Shown: positions 44,501 to 52,622 of the stretch, one piece after another
Position numbering within the stretch: the first letter of the stretch is position 1
Layout of the letters: every line of letters begins with the position of its first letter
Translations under genes and position numbers: made by a program
Source: Autumnicola patrickiae
Lineage (GTDB): Bacteria; Bacteroidota; Bacteroidia; Flavobacteriales; Flavobacteriaceae
Direction: 5' to 3'
Assembly (NCBI RefSeq): GCF_031846525.1
Contig: NZ_JAVRHM010000012.1
Coordinates: 1 to 64,000, forward strand
DNA length: 64,000 nucleotides
Notes under the pieces: model-generated
Told to the model about the DNA's origin: nothing
Databases searched by the model: none
Seen by the model: the letters and a program-made list of their open reading frames with translations, nothing else

Positions 44501-44683
44501 AACAACTCCATTGCTGGTTCCTTTTAAAATTACAGTTACTCCTGGTACAGGTCCATTTTCATCAGTAACGGTTCCTGTTATTGTGCTTTGCGCAAACGCT
44601 GAAAAACTAATCAGGCTCATTAGAACAAAGAGATGAACACCCCGGATTTTTGAGCTTAATTCACTAATTAAATAATTTGTCAT
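41519..44683 (-). CDS. SusC/RagA family TonB-dependent transporter
   Basis: 1054 aa. After a signal peptide (LFVLMSLISFSAFAQ) comes the carboxypeptidase-regulatory-like domain (TITGTVTDENGPVPGVTVIL ... FSFVGYETQEVPV, about 33-105), the TonB box region DEVVVVGYGTMKRSDVTGSV, the plug (to about 250) and a 22-strand outer-membrane barrel ending PRVYTVGLNVNF with a terminal Phe. It imports oligosaccharides with energy from TonB-ExbBD; xylo-oligosaccharides are inferred from context. First gene of its operon. A -7 box TATATTTG lies about 120 bp upstream (44,809-44,802). Confidence 0.96.
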   Translation of the reverse strand: MTNYLISELSSKIRGVHLFVLMSLISFSAFAQSTITGTVTDENGPVPGVTVILKGTSNGVVTDFDGNYSINNVPSDGVLVFSFVGYETQEVPVNNQTQIDTSLETDVSSLDEVVVVGYGTMKRSDVTGSVVSVSSDAIEESIPTTVDQVLQGRAAGVQIQQNSGAPGASSSIRIRGISSITGSNEPIFVIDGVIVDSNTGQTGQNAFASINPSDIVSIDILKDASATAIYGSRAANGVILITTKRGKDGEATVNLNSYVGFQELPRQLDLLNLQEYAIHRNTRADLGIVQQDDTFIRPDLLGEGTDWQDEMFTRAMMQSHNLSVTGGNEKSTYAMTIGYLDQEGIALGSSFNRLNLRGVFDSQVKDYLKVGINFAFNTINQNTTFSDQSLILTALRQTPNVAVRNAEGTFDGPVTDEFVQNNPVGLASIRENRSESAGIRANTFAELDIVEGLKLRSEYSIDYGVSNGYTFNPSYTFGAIVNDVREGTRTKGYNKYFNFRNVLTYDRAFGDHSVNAILGQEYQETFWENLYGYRAGYLTNGATDLNAGDATTARNSNASYTSAISSYFGRAFYSFDERYLLTATLRYDGSSQFAKENRWGWFPSAALAWRISNEEFLKDNQTINNLKLRLGYGAVGNQSVPNYAFTSIYGASATPFGAGLLAANTANPDLQWETTYSGNIGLDLNMFNNRIEFIADIYQKKTDDLLLLAPYPDYSGTSGVGATSAPYVNIGSLENKGVELTLNTVNVDAGDFSWRTNLVFTLNRNEVLALATETGILNRTLQQGSDITIVTRTAVGQPIGQFYGYKVIGRFEDATDFYYRNDDGEVVPTALPEDMEIGENGVWIGDYIFKDINEDGVINEQDRDYIGNPHPDFTYGIGNTFTYKGFDLNVQLSGIYGNEVVNYQRRFLENPRENTNLLQTALGYAELGLIDPDGPNDYRNVQIVDGDQYMPRIAASSAASTSNFRYSDKFLEDGSYLRIQNISFGYNLPRDFVERFGLSNFKIYTNLQNVYTFTNYSGFDPEVGSINQDALLTGIDNGRYPSPRVYTVGLNVNF

Positions 44684-44801
44684 TGTGGAAATTGTTTATT
44701 TTAACGAGTTTAGGTTTTGTGAAAAAAATTCGATATGGTATAAGAACTACGAAATCGATTGATTAAAAATTTATAGTTAGAATTTCTTAATGATTTAATA
44801 A

Positions 44802-44809
44802 CAAATATA
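44802..44809 (-). promoter_or_regulatory. -7 box upstream of susC
   Basis: TATATTTG on the minus strand, matching TAnnTTTG, about 120 bp before the susC start. The -33 box is not clear. Confidence 0.4.
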
Positions 44810-45378
44810 TCCGGCCTTATTTAAATGCAGTAACACATTTGTTGCAACTCTCCATAAATTTTGAAGCATTGTGCATAAACACTAAGGTTTCAAGAGGTTC
44901 TTAGCTGAAAATTTGACCTTTTAAAATTCAGAAAAATTAGTTTGATAATTCGTCCTGCTCTACGAGAGGCTTGTTCTCTTCTTAAATATTCTGATATTAG
45001 TAAAGATTTGATCTGGTAACTTTTTATAGCCCATCTTTTCCTACTTAAAAGCCTTCAATTCATTTACAATCTTCTTTTACACACATTTTTTTCCAGTAGA
45101 AAGTATATTAAAAGCCTGGGTTCATTCTACTCCTTACCAAAAATTTACCTTCAAATCAACATAAATGAATTCACTGTTTTTACCATGCTAAAGGTTGAGT
45201 AACGGTTTCCTATGCAAAATTTCTTCTCTATTTCTTTTATGAACCTCATTCCAATTTTTAAACTGACTTTCCTTATAAATAGAATTAGGTTTGAAGGTAC
45301 TTCATGGAAATATTAGTGGGATCATTAAATAAGGTTACGCAACTGATATAGGGAAAAAGGCCTTTACACTATAATTAC

Positions 45379-45392
45379 CGCATTCGATTGTG
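45379..45392. promoter_or_regulatory. Weak LacI-type operator match
   Basis: CGCATTCGATTGTG keeps the palindromic form of the CGCAACCGATTGCG sites with three or four changes. It lies 696 bp upstream of susC and 144 bp after xylA, so its relevance is uncertain. Confidence 0.35.
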
Positions 45393-45477
45393 TGGTAGCT
45401 GATCAACAATTGAATTTTAGAAATCAATTATGAGTTAGTAAAGGAAAGAAAAGAATCAGAATTTATTATATATAAGG

Positions 45478-45500
45478 GAGGCTGGAGTTTAGCCAGCCTC
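45478..45500 (-). terminator. Terminator after xylA
   Basis: Perfect 8-bp stem GAGGCTGG / CCAGCCTC with a 7-nt loop, 35 bp after the xylA stop; the minus strand continues CCTTATAT. Confidence 0.7.
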
Positions 45501-45535
45501 TCTTATTTACTTAAATTATCAGAAATTTTTTACTA

Positions 45536-46855
45536 CTAGATAGAATTAGCAATAAGCTGCTCAAATAATTCCTGCTTTCCACTTATTTGCTGAGGTTCTC
45601 CTGCCTCTCTTGCAATCTTGCTCAGATCTTGAAGAGATAATTCTCCTTTCTCAAATTTTGCTCCGTTGCCACTGTCAAAAGAAGCATAACGGTCCTTTCG
45701 AAGCTTTTTATATTGCGTATTCTTCAAAATGTTATCAGCACAAATAAGACCTCTGGCAAAGATGTCCATCCCGGAAACATGAGCAATAAATTTATCTTCA
45801 AGGTCAGTTGAATTACGTCTGACTTTAGCATCAAAGTTAATTCCACCTCCCTGGATTCCTCCACCTTCCAGAATGATAAGCATAGCCTGCGTAATTTCGT
45901 AAAGATCTATTGGGAACTGATCTGTATCCCAACCGTTTTGATAATCTCCTCTGTTAGCATCAATACTTCCAAGCATTCCAGCATCTACAGCAACCTGTAA
46001 TTCATGTTCAAATGTATGTCCGGCTAAAGTCCCGTGATTTACTTCAAGATTTAATTTAAAATCATTCTCAAGACCGTATTTGTTTATGAAATGAAGAGAA
46101 GTAGCAGCATCATAATCATACTGATGTTTAGTAGGTTCCATTGGCTTTGGTTCAATAAAGAATGTTCCTTTAAATCCCTGGCTCCTGGCATAATCCTTAC
46201 AGGCATTTAGGAAACGCCCTAAATGTTCCTGCTCCCTCTTCATATCTGTGTTTAAAAGGCTCATATAACCTTCACGACCACCCCAGAACACGTAATTCTC
46301 TCCTCCTAGCGCAATAGTAGCATCTATAGCAATTTTAGCCTGTGCACCGGCATAAGCAAGAACATCAAAATTTGGATTGGTGGCTGCACCATTCATATAA
46401 CGAGGATTACTAAATAAATTAGAAGTTCCCCATAGCAATTTTATACCAGATTCTTCCTGCTTTTGCTTTGCATATTCCACCATAGTTTGCAGTCTTTTTT
46501 CAAATTCTGCAAGAGTTGGTGCTTCATCTACAACATCTACATCGTGAAAGCAGTAGTACGGTGTTCCCAGTTTGGTCATAAATTCAAAAGCTGCGTCCAT
46601 TTTATCCTTTGCACGGGTAATAGGATCATCACTCTTATCCCATTCAAAGGTTTCTGTACCAGGACCAAATGGGTCACTTCCGGTATTATTAAAGGTATGC
46701 CAGTATGCTGTGGCAAACCTCATATGTTCCTTCAGCGTTTTTCCTGCAACAACTTTATTTTCATCATACCATTTAAAAGCTAAAGGATTATCACTTTCCC
46801 TGCCTTCAAATTTAATTTGATCGACGTTCTTAAAAAATTGACTTTTTGATTTCAT
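45536..46855 (-). CDS. xylA: Xylose isomerase
   Basis: 439 aa, class II xylose isomerase: D-xylose <-> D-xylulose in the cytoplasm. Visible motifs are YWHTFNNTGSDPFG, YYCFHDVDVVDE with the catalytic histidine, YVFWGGREGYMSLLNTDM, FIEPKPMEPTKHQYDYDA with metal-ligand glutamate, NLEVNHGTLAGHTFEHEL and SIDANRGDYQNGWDTDQFP with the second metal site. Full length. Last gene of xylE-xylB-xylA, 2 bp after xylB, followed by a terminator. The operon order follows the pathway: import, kinase, isomerase. Confidence 0.97.
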   Translation of the reverse strand: MKSKSQFFKNVDQIKFEGRESDNPLAFKWYDENKVVAGKTLKEHMRFATAYWHTFNNTGSDPFGPGTETFEWDKSDDPITRAKDKMDAAFEFMTKLGTPYYCFHDVDVVDEAPTLAEFEKRLQTMVEYAKQKQEESGIKLLWGTSNLFSNPRYMNGAATNPNFDVLAYAGAQAKIAIDATIALGGENYVFWGGREGYMSLLNTDMKREQEHLGRFLNACKDYARSQGFKGTFFIEPKPMEPTKHQYDYDAATSLHFINKYGLENDFKLNLEVNHGTLAGHTFEHELQVAVDAGMLGSIDANRGDYQNGWDTDQFPIDLYEITQAMLIILEGGGIQGGGINFDAKVRRNSTDLEDKFIAHVSGMDIFARGLICADNILKNTQYKKLRKDRYASFDSGNGAKFEKGELSLQDLSKIAREAGEPQQISGKQELFEQLIANSI

Positions 46856-46857
46856 AA

Positions 46858-48354
46858 TTATTCTTTTTCTATTTTAATATTCTCTTTCCATTCTGAATAG
46901 ATTTCCTGATACTGAGATGACAGATTTTTATCAGGCTCTATACGTTCTACAATCTCCAGCTCTCCAAAAGCTTCATCAAGATTGCTGAAGTAGCCATAAC
47001 CATAGGCTGCACCACGCGCTGCTCCTTCTGCGCCCGAAGTATTATAAAGTTCCAGATTAGCTTGTGTGGTATTGCAAAAAATTTCTCTGAAAACAGGACT
47101 TAAAAACAAATTTCCTTTTCCTGCACGAACAACTTCACCAGATGTACCTAAAGACTTCATCACATCAAAGCCGTAGTTCATAGCAAACACAATGCCTTCG
47201 CAGGCAGATCGTATAAGATGAGGGGGTTGATGGATATTAAAATTAAGGTTTTCAATACCCGAATTCACTTTTTTGTTGTTAAATATTCGTTCCGCCCCAT
47301 TTCCGAAAGGGTAAAAACGTAAACCATCACTTCCTGCAGGTACTTTCGCAGCCTCACGGTTTAACAGCTCATAAGAAATAAGCTCATCATTACCTAAAGA
47401 AATTGTTTTACGCAACCACTGGTATAAAATCCCGGAACCATTAATTATTCCCAGAATACCGTTTCTTTTCTGGTCTTCATTGTTGTTCACGTGTAAGAAA
47501 GTATTCACCCTGTTTTGCTCGTCGTAGTTATCCTTATCGGTTACCGCATAAATCACTGCTGAAGTACCTGCAGTAGTTGCAATTTCACCAGGATTTAACA
47601 CATTTAAAGACAAAGCATTGTTCGGTTGATCTCCTGCCCGGTAGGTAATAACAGCATCTGGATTAAGACCCAATTCGCTGGCTATTTCTTTGCTAACTTT
47701 GGCCTGGTGTCCAAAGCTTGGAACAATTTCCGGAATATAATCTTCAGACAATCCCATTTTTTCCAATACTTCTAAAGCTAACTTTCCTTTTGGAAAATCC
47801 CAAAGAGCGGCTTCAGATAAACCGGAAGTAGTAGTTTGGGGAACACCGGAGAGTTTTGCCGCTATGTAATCTCCAGGCAACATCATGTATTTTGCTTTAG
47901 CATATACTTCGGGTTCGTTTTGTTTCACCCACTTCAGTTTTGAAGCAGTAAAATTTCCTGGACTACCTAAGATTTGCCTATGACAGTTCTCTTTCCCAAT
48001 GGCTTCCAGCGCATCATTACCTATTTCAACAGCTCTGCTATCACACCAAATAATAGATGGTCTCACAGGTTCCAGGTTCTCGTCTGTTAGAACCAGACCA
48101 TGCATCTGGTAGGCGATTCCAATTCCGTTTACCTTCTTTAGGTCGATATTGTGCTTTTTCGACACCTCATTTAGACCCTCTTTTACATATCCCCACCAGG
48201 TATCTGGATTCTGTTCTGCCCAGTCAAATTTAGGAGCTGAAATTTCCATTTCAAACTCCGGCACTGTGACCGCACAAATTATTTTACCTTTATCAGCATC
48301 TAAAACCGATACTTTTATAGAGGAACTTCCTAAATCTATTCCTAAGAAATACAT
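46858..48354 (-). CDS. xylB: Xylulokinase
   Basis: 498 aa, FGGY-family kinase: D-xylulose + ATP -> D-xylulose 5-phosphate. The phosphate-binding start YFLGIDLGSSSIKVSVLD, the xylulokinase-specific GIGIAYQMHGLVL (catalytic/substrate region near residue 85), the catalytic-base area YRAGDQPNNALSLN, GTSAVIYAVTDK and the C-terminal GAEGAARGAAYGYG are all present. It lies 13 bp after xylE and 2 bp before xylA, so it is translationally tight with both. Confidence 0.96.
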   Translation of the reverse strand: MYFLGIDLGSSSIKVSVLDADKGKIICAVTVPEFEMEISAPKFDWAEQNPDTWWGYVKEGLNEVSKKHNIDLKKVNGIGIAYQMHGLVLTDENLEPVRPSIIWCDSRAVEIGNDALEAIGKENCHRQILGSPGNFTASKLKWVKQNEPEVYAKAKYMMLPGDYIAAKLSGVPQTTTSGLSEAALWDFPKGKLALEVLEKMGLSEDYIPEIVPSFGHQAKVSKEIASELGLNPDAVITYRAGDQPNNALSLNVLNPGEIATTAGTSAVIYAVTDKDNYDEQNRVNTFLHVNNNEDQKRNGILGIINGSGILYQWLRKTISLGNDELISYELLNREAAKVPAGSDGLRFYPFGNGAERIFNNKKVNSGIENLNFNIHQPPHLIRSACEGIVFAMNYGFDVMKSLGTSGEVVRAGKGNLFLSPVFREIFCNTTQANLELYNTSGAEGAARGAAYGYGYFSNLDEAFGELEIVERIEPDKNLSSQYQEIYSEWKENIKIEKE

Positions 48355-48367
48355 ACTTATACTTTTA

Positions 48368-49975
48368 TTATTTTTTTCTAATCCAAAGACTTTCCATGTC
48401 TTCTAATGTTCTTCCTTTCGTTTCCGGGACAAATTTCCAGATAAACAATCCAGAAAGAATGGCCATTACTCCGTAGATCCAGTAAGAAAAGCCATGGTTG
48501 AAAGTTTCTACCAATGCTTCGTTCTTATCCATCATTGGGAAAGTCCAGGATACAATAAGGTTTGCTAACCATTGTACAGCTACAGCCACTGCCATAACCC
48601 CTCTGATTTTATTTGGAAATATTTCAGACAATAGCACCCATGTAACAGGGCCCCAGGACATTGCAAAAGCGGCGATATAAAGAAGCATAAGAAGTAACGC
48701 AGGCAAACCTTCCACCTGTAAATACAGCGCAAAACCAAGACCTATCATACTAATAGCCATCACTGCACTTCCTATCATCATAAGTTTTTTCCTACCAAAA
48801 TTATCAACCGTCATAATTGCCAGAATCGTAAAGAGCATATTTATCGCCCCTACTATAATAGTCTGCAACATAGAGGCATCGGTCTCCATTCCCATTCCTT
48901 CAAAAATCTGCGGAGCATAATAAAGTACAACGTTAATTCCTACGAATTGCTGAAACACAGAAAGCACAATTCCCACAATTACTACTGTCCATCCAAAGGA
49001 AAGCCAGTGAGATTTGGTTCGGCTAAATGAAGCTTTGATCTCGGCCAGGATTTCTGATGCTCTTTCTGGTCCATTCAGTTTGCTCAAAACCTTCATAGCA
49101 TCTTTTTCGTTCCCCTTCATCGTTTGGAAACGTGGTGTTTTAGGAACGAAGAACAAGAAAAGCAAAAACAAAAGGGCTGGAATGCTTTCAGATAAAAACA
49201 TATATCGCCATCCTGTCTGGTTAATCCAGTCTTCAGTTTGCCCACTCACAATAAAATAGTTAACGAAGTAAACGACCAGCATACCTGTGACAATTGCGAA
49301 TTGGTTAAAAGAAACGAGTTTTCCCCTAATTCCTGCAGGTGCCATTTCAGCAATATAAACCGGCGCTAACATACTGGCAAGCCCAACTCCTATACCTCCA
49401 ACTATTCGGTAAATTATAAATGAAGTTAAATCGTTGCCCGGAAAAATGTTCATGAATTCAGGATAAGAAGATCCACAGGCAGAGAGAAGGAAAAGTAGGG
49501 CAGATAAAATAAGACCATTTCGTCGACCTATTGAGTTTGCCGCATTATCCCCCATAGATGCACCAATTATACAACCTACAAGAGCGCTACTAACCATAAA
49601 TCCAAGGATAGAATTTCTCAAATTCTCTGTTAATACCCCCGGTAAGGTCAAAAATTGGAAATAATATATAGCACCTCCTAAAATAAGAATTCCCGCTATA
49701 ATGATATAAGCAGTACTACGTTTAAAAAATTTCAAAACAAAGGACGCAAATAATAAACCTATGGCCAGGATACATATACTTAGAATAACTTTAAACTGAA
49801 AAATACTATTCTCTGCTAAGACTGTATCGTTTTCCAAAGAAGTAATAAAAGAAGCTTCCAATGCACCTACGGCACCGGAAATAACTGCCGTGTCATAACC
49901 AAAAAGTAAACCGCCAAGGCTGGCTACTATAGTTATAAGATAAACGCTTTTTTGACTTATTTTTGCTGTCGCCAT
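48368..49975 (-). CDS. xylE: Sugar:H+ symporter, MFS family (xylose)
   Basis: 535 aa, inner membrane, MFS sugar-porter type. N-terminal GGLLFGYDTAVISGAVGAL, RIVGGIGVGLASMLAPVYIAE, the QQFVGINVVLYYAPQIFE motif that contacts sugar in XylE, and the end motif VPETKGRTLEDME are present. About 12 membrane helices plus an extra segment between TM1 and TM2 (about residues 60-130, with two more hydrophobic stretches), as in other Bacteroidota XylE homologues. Xylose is inferred from xylB-xylA downstream. A perfect 14-bp palindrome lies 15 bp upstream of the start. Confidence 0.92.
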   Translation of the reverse strand: MATAKISQKSVYLITIVASLGGLLFGYDTAVISGAVGALEASFITSLENDTVLAENSIFQFKVILSICILAIGLLFASFVLKFFKRSTAYIIIAGILILGGAIYYFQFLTLPGVLTENLRNSILGFMVSSALVGCIIGASMGDNAANSIGRRNGLILSALLFLLSACGSSYPEFMNIFPGNDLTSFIIYRIVGGIGVGLASMLAPVYIAEMAPAGIRGKLVSFNQFAIVTGMLVVYFVNYFIVSGQTEDWINQTGWRYMFLSESIPALLFLLFLFFVPKTPRFQTMKGNEKDAMKVLSKLNGPERASEILAEIKASFSRTKSHWLSFGWTVVIVGIVLSVFQQFVGINVVLYYAPQIFEGMGMETDASMLQTIIVGAINMLFTILAIMTVDNFGRKKLMMIGSAVMAISMIGLGFALYLQVEGLPALLLMLLYIAAFAMSWGPVTWVLLSEIFPNKIRGVMAVAVAVQWLANLIVSWTFPMMDKNEALVETFNHGFSYWIYGVMAILSGLFIWKFVPETKGRTLEDMESLWIRKK

Positions 49976-49989
49976 GTTATATTATCTGA

Positions 49990-50003
49990 TTTCTTTAAAG
50001 AAA
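49990..50003. promoter_or_regulatory. 14-bp palindrome upstream of xylE
   Basis: TTTCTTTAAAGAAA is a perfect palindrome 15 bp before the xylE start codon, in the 187-bp gap shared with the divergent NUDIX-type regulator. It is a candidate operator, but AT-rich palindromes arise by chance. Confidence 0.35.
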
Positions 50004-50162
50004 CTTATAGTTTATATGACCACAAGTTTAAATATTAAATTTTACTTTAGCAATTAATTAGGTGTATTTATTAATTTTTCTTAAAATGCAATCGTCTATT
50101 TCGCGTTATTCGGAAAAAACAGTTAAGAAAAATAATATATAAGTTTTAGCACAATTTGTAAG

Positions 50163-50882
50163 ATGAAAAAAGCATTGATTAAAGAAGAATCGGGTGATTT
50201 GGTTGAAACACCTGTAATGAGCTCAATTACAATAGATTGTGTTGTGTTTGGTTTTGAGAATGGCAGTCTGGAAATATTGTTAGTGAAACATGGAAGGGGT
50301 ATTCGTAAAGGTGAATGGGGGCTTCCCGGCGGTTGGATTAAAGAAGATGAAGCAATAGATGCCGCAGCGCAACGGCTCCTGCGCGAACTAACAGGTCTTG
50401 ATAACATATACCTGGAACAGCTAAAAGCCTTTGGCGATCCTGAACGCTTTCCCGTAGGACGGGTGATAACAATAGGATACAATGCGCTTATAAAACGTGA
50501 AGATTACAACGTAATAGCAGGTTTTACAGCTTCTGAAGCCAGGTGGTTCAAAATTAAAGAGATTCCAGATTTAATTTATGATCATAATGAAATCCTGGAT
50601 TATAGCCTTAAAAGATTACGCCGACGTGTACGCCAGGCCCCTATTGGTTTTAATTTGTTACCGGAAAAATTCACACTGCTCCAACTCATGCAGTTATATG
50701 AAGAAATTCTGGACATAGAAATGGACAAACCGAATTTCCGAAGAAAAATCCTTAGAATGAAACTCCTTGTAGACCTTAATGAAAAACAAAAAGATGTCTC
50801 ACACAGGGCAGCAAAACTATATCAGTTTGACAACACGATTTATCGAAAATTGACAGAAAAAGGCTTCAGCTTTGAGTTTTAG
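50163..50882 (+). CDS. NUDIX-domain transcriptional regulator (AraR/NrtR-like)
   Basis: 239 aa. N-terminal NUDIX fold (about 15-150) with a box at 57-79, and a C-terminal winged-helix part (about 165-239, with LLPEKFTLLQLMQLYEEIL). In the box the catalytic glutamates are changed: REUxEE reads R71-L-L-R-E75-L76, so hydrolase activity is unlikely. This is the design of NrtR/AraR-type regulators, in which the NUDIX domain senses a sugar or nucleotide ligand. Divergence from xylE-xylB-xylA makes it the probable xylose-responsive regulator of that operon (inference from the AraR precedent in Bacteroides). Confidence 0.85.
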   Translation: MKKALIKEESGDLVETPVMSSITIDCVVFGFENGSLEILLVKHGRGIRKGEWGLPGGWIKEDEAIDAAAQRLLRELTGLDNIYLEQLKAFGDPERFPVGRVITIGYNALIKREDYNVIAGFTASEARWFKIKEIPDLIYDHNEILDYSLKRLRRRVRQAPIGFNLLPEKFTLLQLMQLYEEILDIEMDKPNFRRKILRMKLLVDLNEKQKDVSHRAAKLYQFDNTIYRKLTEKGFSFEF

Positions 50883-51002
50883 CCTGTTACACATGTATCA
50901 CCCCCTATCTGCTCCTGGTTTGCGGGATCACCTGAAATGATCCGGAGGAAACATACAGACTTTCACAAATTTCACGCAACACAACCACTATTCACTTTCA
51001 TT

Positions 51003-51028
51003 TACGAAAAAAATTAAATTTTTTCGTA
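51003..51028. promoter_or_regulatory. Hairpin between the NUDIX regulator and the LacI-type gene
   Basis: TACGAAAAAA / TTTTTTCGTA, 10-bp perfect stem with a 6-nt loop. It may end the NUDIX-regulator transcript (T-rich 3' arm) or be a binding site. A smaller hairpin GGATCA/TGATCC lies near 50,926-50,942. Confidence 0.45.
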
Positions 51029-51069
51029 TTCGCTTAAGGCAGTAGGCACTTAGTATTCCATAGATTTGT

Positions 51070-51077
51070 TATATTTG
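51070..51077 (+). promoter_or_regulatory. -7 box of the LacI-type regulator gene
   Basis: TATATTTG (TAnnTTTG), 52 bp before the ATG at 51,130. No strong copy of the operator core is found here, so autoregulation is not evident. Confidence 0.5.
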
Positions 51078-51129
51078 AAGTTCTGCGCAACAAAAAAATC
51101 CTTTGTTGTTTAGCTTTTAAGAGCCCATA

Positions 51130-52185
51130 ATGAAAAAAAAGAAAGAAGTTACCATTTACGATTTAGCGAAAGAATTGAAGTTTTCGCCCTCAACTATTTC
51201 CAGGGCTCTTAATAACCACAAGAGTATCAGTCAAAAAACAACTAAGGAAATCCAGAAAATAGCCAAACAGTTGGGCTATAGACCAAATACTTTAGCAGCA
51301 AGCTTACGAAACAATAAAAGTAAAACCATCGGCATTTTAATTGCCAGGATTAACAGACCTTTTATTGCTTCCATAATAAGCGGAGTGGAAGAAACAGCAA
51401 GGAAAGCGGGATATAATGTCATTATAAGTCAGTCTAACGATAAGTATGAGAACGAAATCGCTAATGCAAAGGCTATGTACGATAGCAGGGTTACGGGACT
51501 TATTGTATCTCTTGGTATGGAGACAAGAGACTCCCAGCATTTTAAACAATTTATAGATCAAAACATCCCTTTAGTTTTTGTGGATCGTGTACCTGTCGAA
51601 TTTAATTCCTACAGGGTAATAATTGACAATTATACGGCAGGATACAAAGCAACACAACATCTTATTGATCAGGGATGTAAAAGGATTGCTCATTTTGCAG
51701 GCGCCCAGCATCTAAATGTATATAATCTTCGAAAAAAAGGTTATCTCGATGCACTTAGAGAAAATAATCTTGAAGTGGCTGAAGAATTAATAATAGATTT
51801 GGATACTATGAGTTTCGAAGAAGGTTGTGACGGGACAAAAGCGCTTCTCAATTTACCTCAACCACCCGACGGACTTTTTTCTTCTAATGATACCGCTGCA
51901 GTGAGCGCCATTTTAACCGCCAAAGCCAGAGGCATCAAAATCCCTGAAGAGCTGGCAATAATCGGTTTTAATGATGATCCCATGGCATCTGTAGTAGAGC
52001 CTGCTTTATCTACAGTTTCCCATCCTGCAGTAAAAATGGGTGAGATTTCTGCTCAAAGAATTCTGGAACACTCTTCGAAAAAGCTGGATTCAAACATTTC
52101 TGAGATTACGATGTTGGATACTGAAATTATTATAAGGAGCTCAAGTAATAGAATAAATACTACCCGTCTCCTGGAAACCAGTTAG
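51130..52185 (+). CDS. LacI family transcriptional regulator
   Basis: 351 aa. The N-terminal HTH (TIYDLAKELKFSPSTISRAL, residues 8-27) and hinge (LGYRPNTLAASLRNNKS) are followed by a periplasmic-binding-protein-like ligand domain (about 62-345; IGILIARINRPFIASIISGV, VFVDRVPVEF, DGLFSSNDTAAVSA, IIGFNDDPMASVVEPALSTV). Full length. LacI-family proteins bind palindromes with a central CG, as in CGCAACCGATTGCG found at 22,748, 27,896 and 52,523. It therefore probably controls the GH43, GH43-esterase/ASPIC and GH67-GH115 units in response to a xylan or glucuronate breakdown product. Ligand unknown. Confidence 0.92.
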   Translation: MKKKKEVTIYDLAKELKFSPSTISRALNNHKSISQKTTKEIQKIAKQLGYRPNTLAASLRNNKSKTIGILIARINRPFIASIISGVEETARKAGYNVIISQSNDKYENEIANAKAMYDSRVTGLIVSLGMETRDSQHFKQFIDQNIPLVFVDRVPVEFNSYRVIIDNYTAGYKATQHLIDQGCKRIAHFAGAQHLNVYNLRKKGYLDALRENNLEVAEELIIDLDTMSFEEGCDGTKALLNLPQPPDGLFSSNDTAAVSAILTAKARGIKIPEELAIIGFNDDPMASVVEPALSTVSHPAVKMGEISAQRILEHSSKKLDSNISEITMLDTEIIIRSSSNRINTTRLLETS

Positions 52186-52520
52186 ACTACGTAAAAACTA
52201 TTATTCCGGAATCCGCTTCCTTAATTTTACCCATTCTAAATGATTTCCTGCGTTTATTGAGGTCTAATCCATTTCAATTAATCGATTAAATCATCTACCC
52301 CATCATTTACGTCCAATGCTGTCATTTTTAAAGGCAGAATTTGGGATTTCCAGTTTTTTAGGCTTATACAGGACAGAAATTTATCAGAACAAGAAGAAGG
52401 ACTGCTGCATTCAGAACATTAATTTTCCATGTACTTTCAGATATAAGGATAATAATTGTTTTAATGAATAAAAGGGAGATATAAAGATAATTCTAATAAA
52501 TATGAAATAAATATATACTA

Positions 52521-52538
52521 AACGCAACCGATTGCGTC
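52521..52538. promoter_or_regulatory. LacI-type operator upstream of GH67
   Basis: AACGCAACCGATTGCGTC, differing from the 27,894 site only in the last base. It lies 85 bp before the GH67 start codon. Confidence 0.8.
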
Positions 52539-52578
52539 GAAAATTTTGTTTACATCCATTTTTTACCTATTTTTCCAT

Positions 52579-52590
52579 CGCAATCGATTA
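52579..52590. promoter_or_regulatory. Second, weaker operator upstream of GH67
   Basis: CGCAATCGATTA: one good half-site and an ATCGAT centre, 33 bp before the start codon. Paired with the site at 52,521, it could allow cooperative binding or looping. Confidence 0.5.
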
Positions 52591-52622
52591 TTTTAAGATT
52601 ACCTAACTTTTCAACAGATCCC

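Larger units (their letters stand above)
44684..45535. other. Long intergenic region between susC and xylA
   Basis: 852 bp, AT-rich, no convincing ORF or RNA gene. Next to susC lie GAAATCGATTGATT (44,751-44,764, a weak operator-like match) and a minus-strand -7 box TATATTTG (44,809-44,802). At the far end are an operator-like CGCATTCGATTGTG (45,379-45,392) and the xylA terminator (45,478-45,500). About 500 bp between them show nothing I can name. Confidence 0.6.
52186..52622. other. Intergenic region upstream of the GH67 operon
   Basis: 437 bp with no ORF. It contains a perfect 12-bp palindrome TTAATCGATTAA (52,278-52,289) and two LacI-type sites (52,521-52,538 and 52,579-52,590) about 57 bp apart centre to centre. 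No terminator is obvious after the LacI-type gene. Confidence 0.6.
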
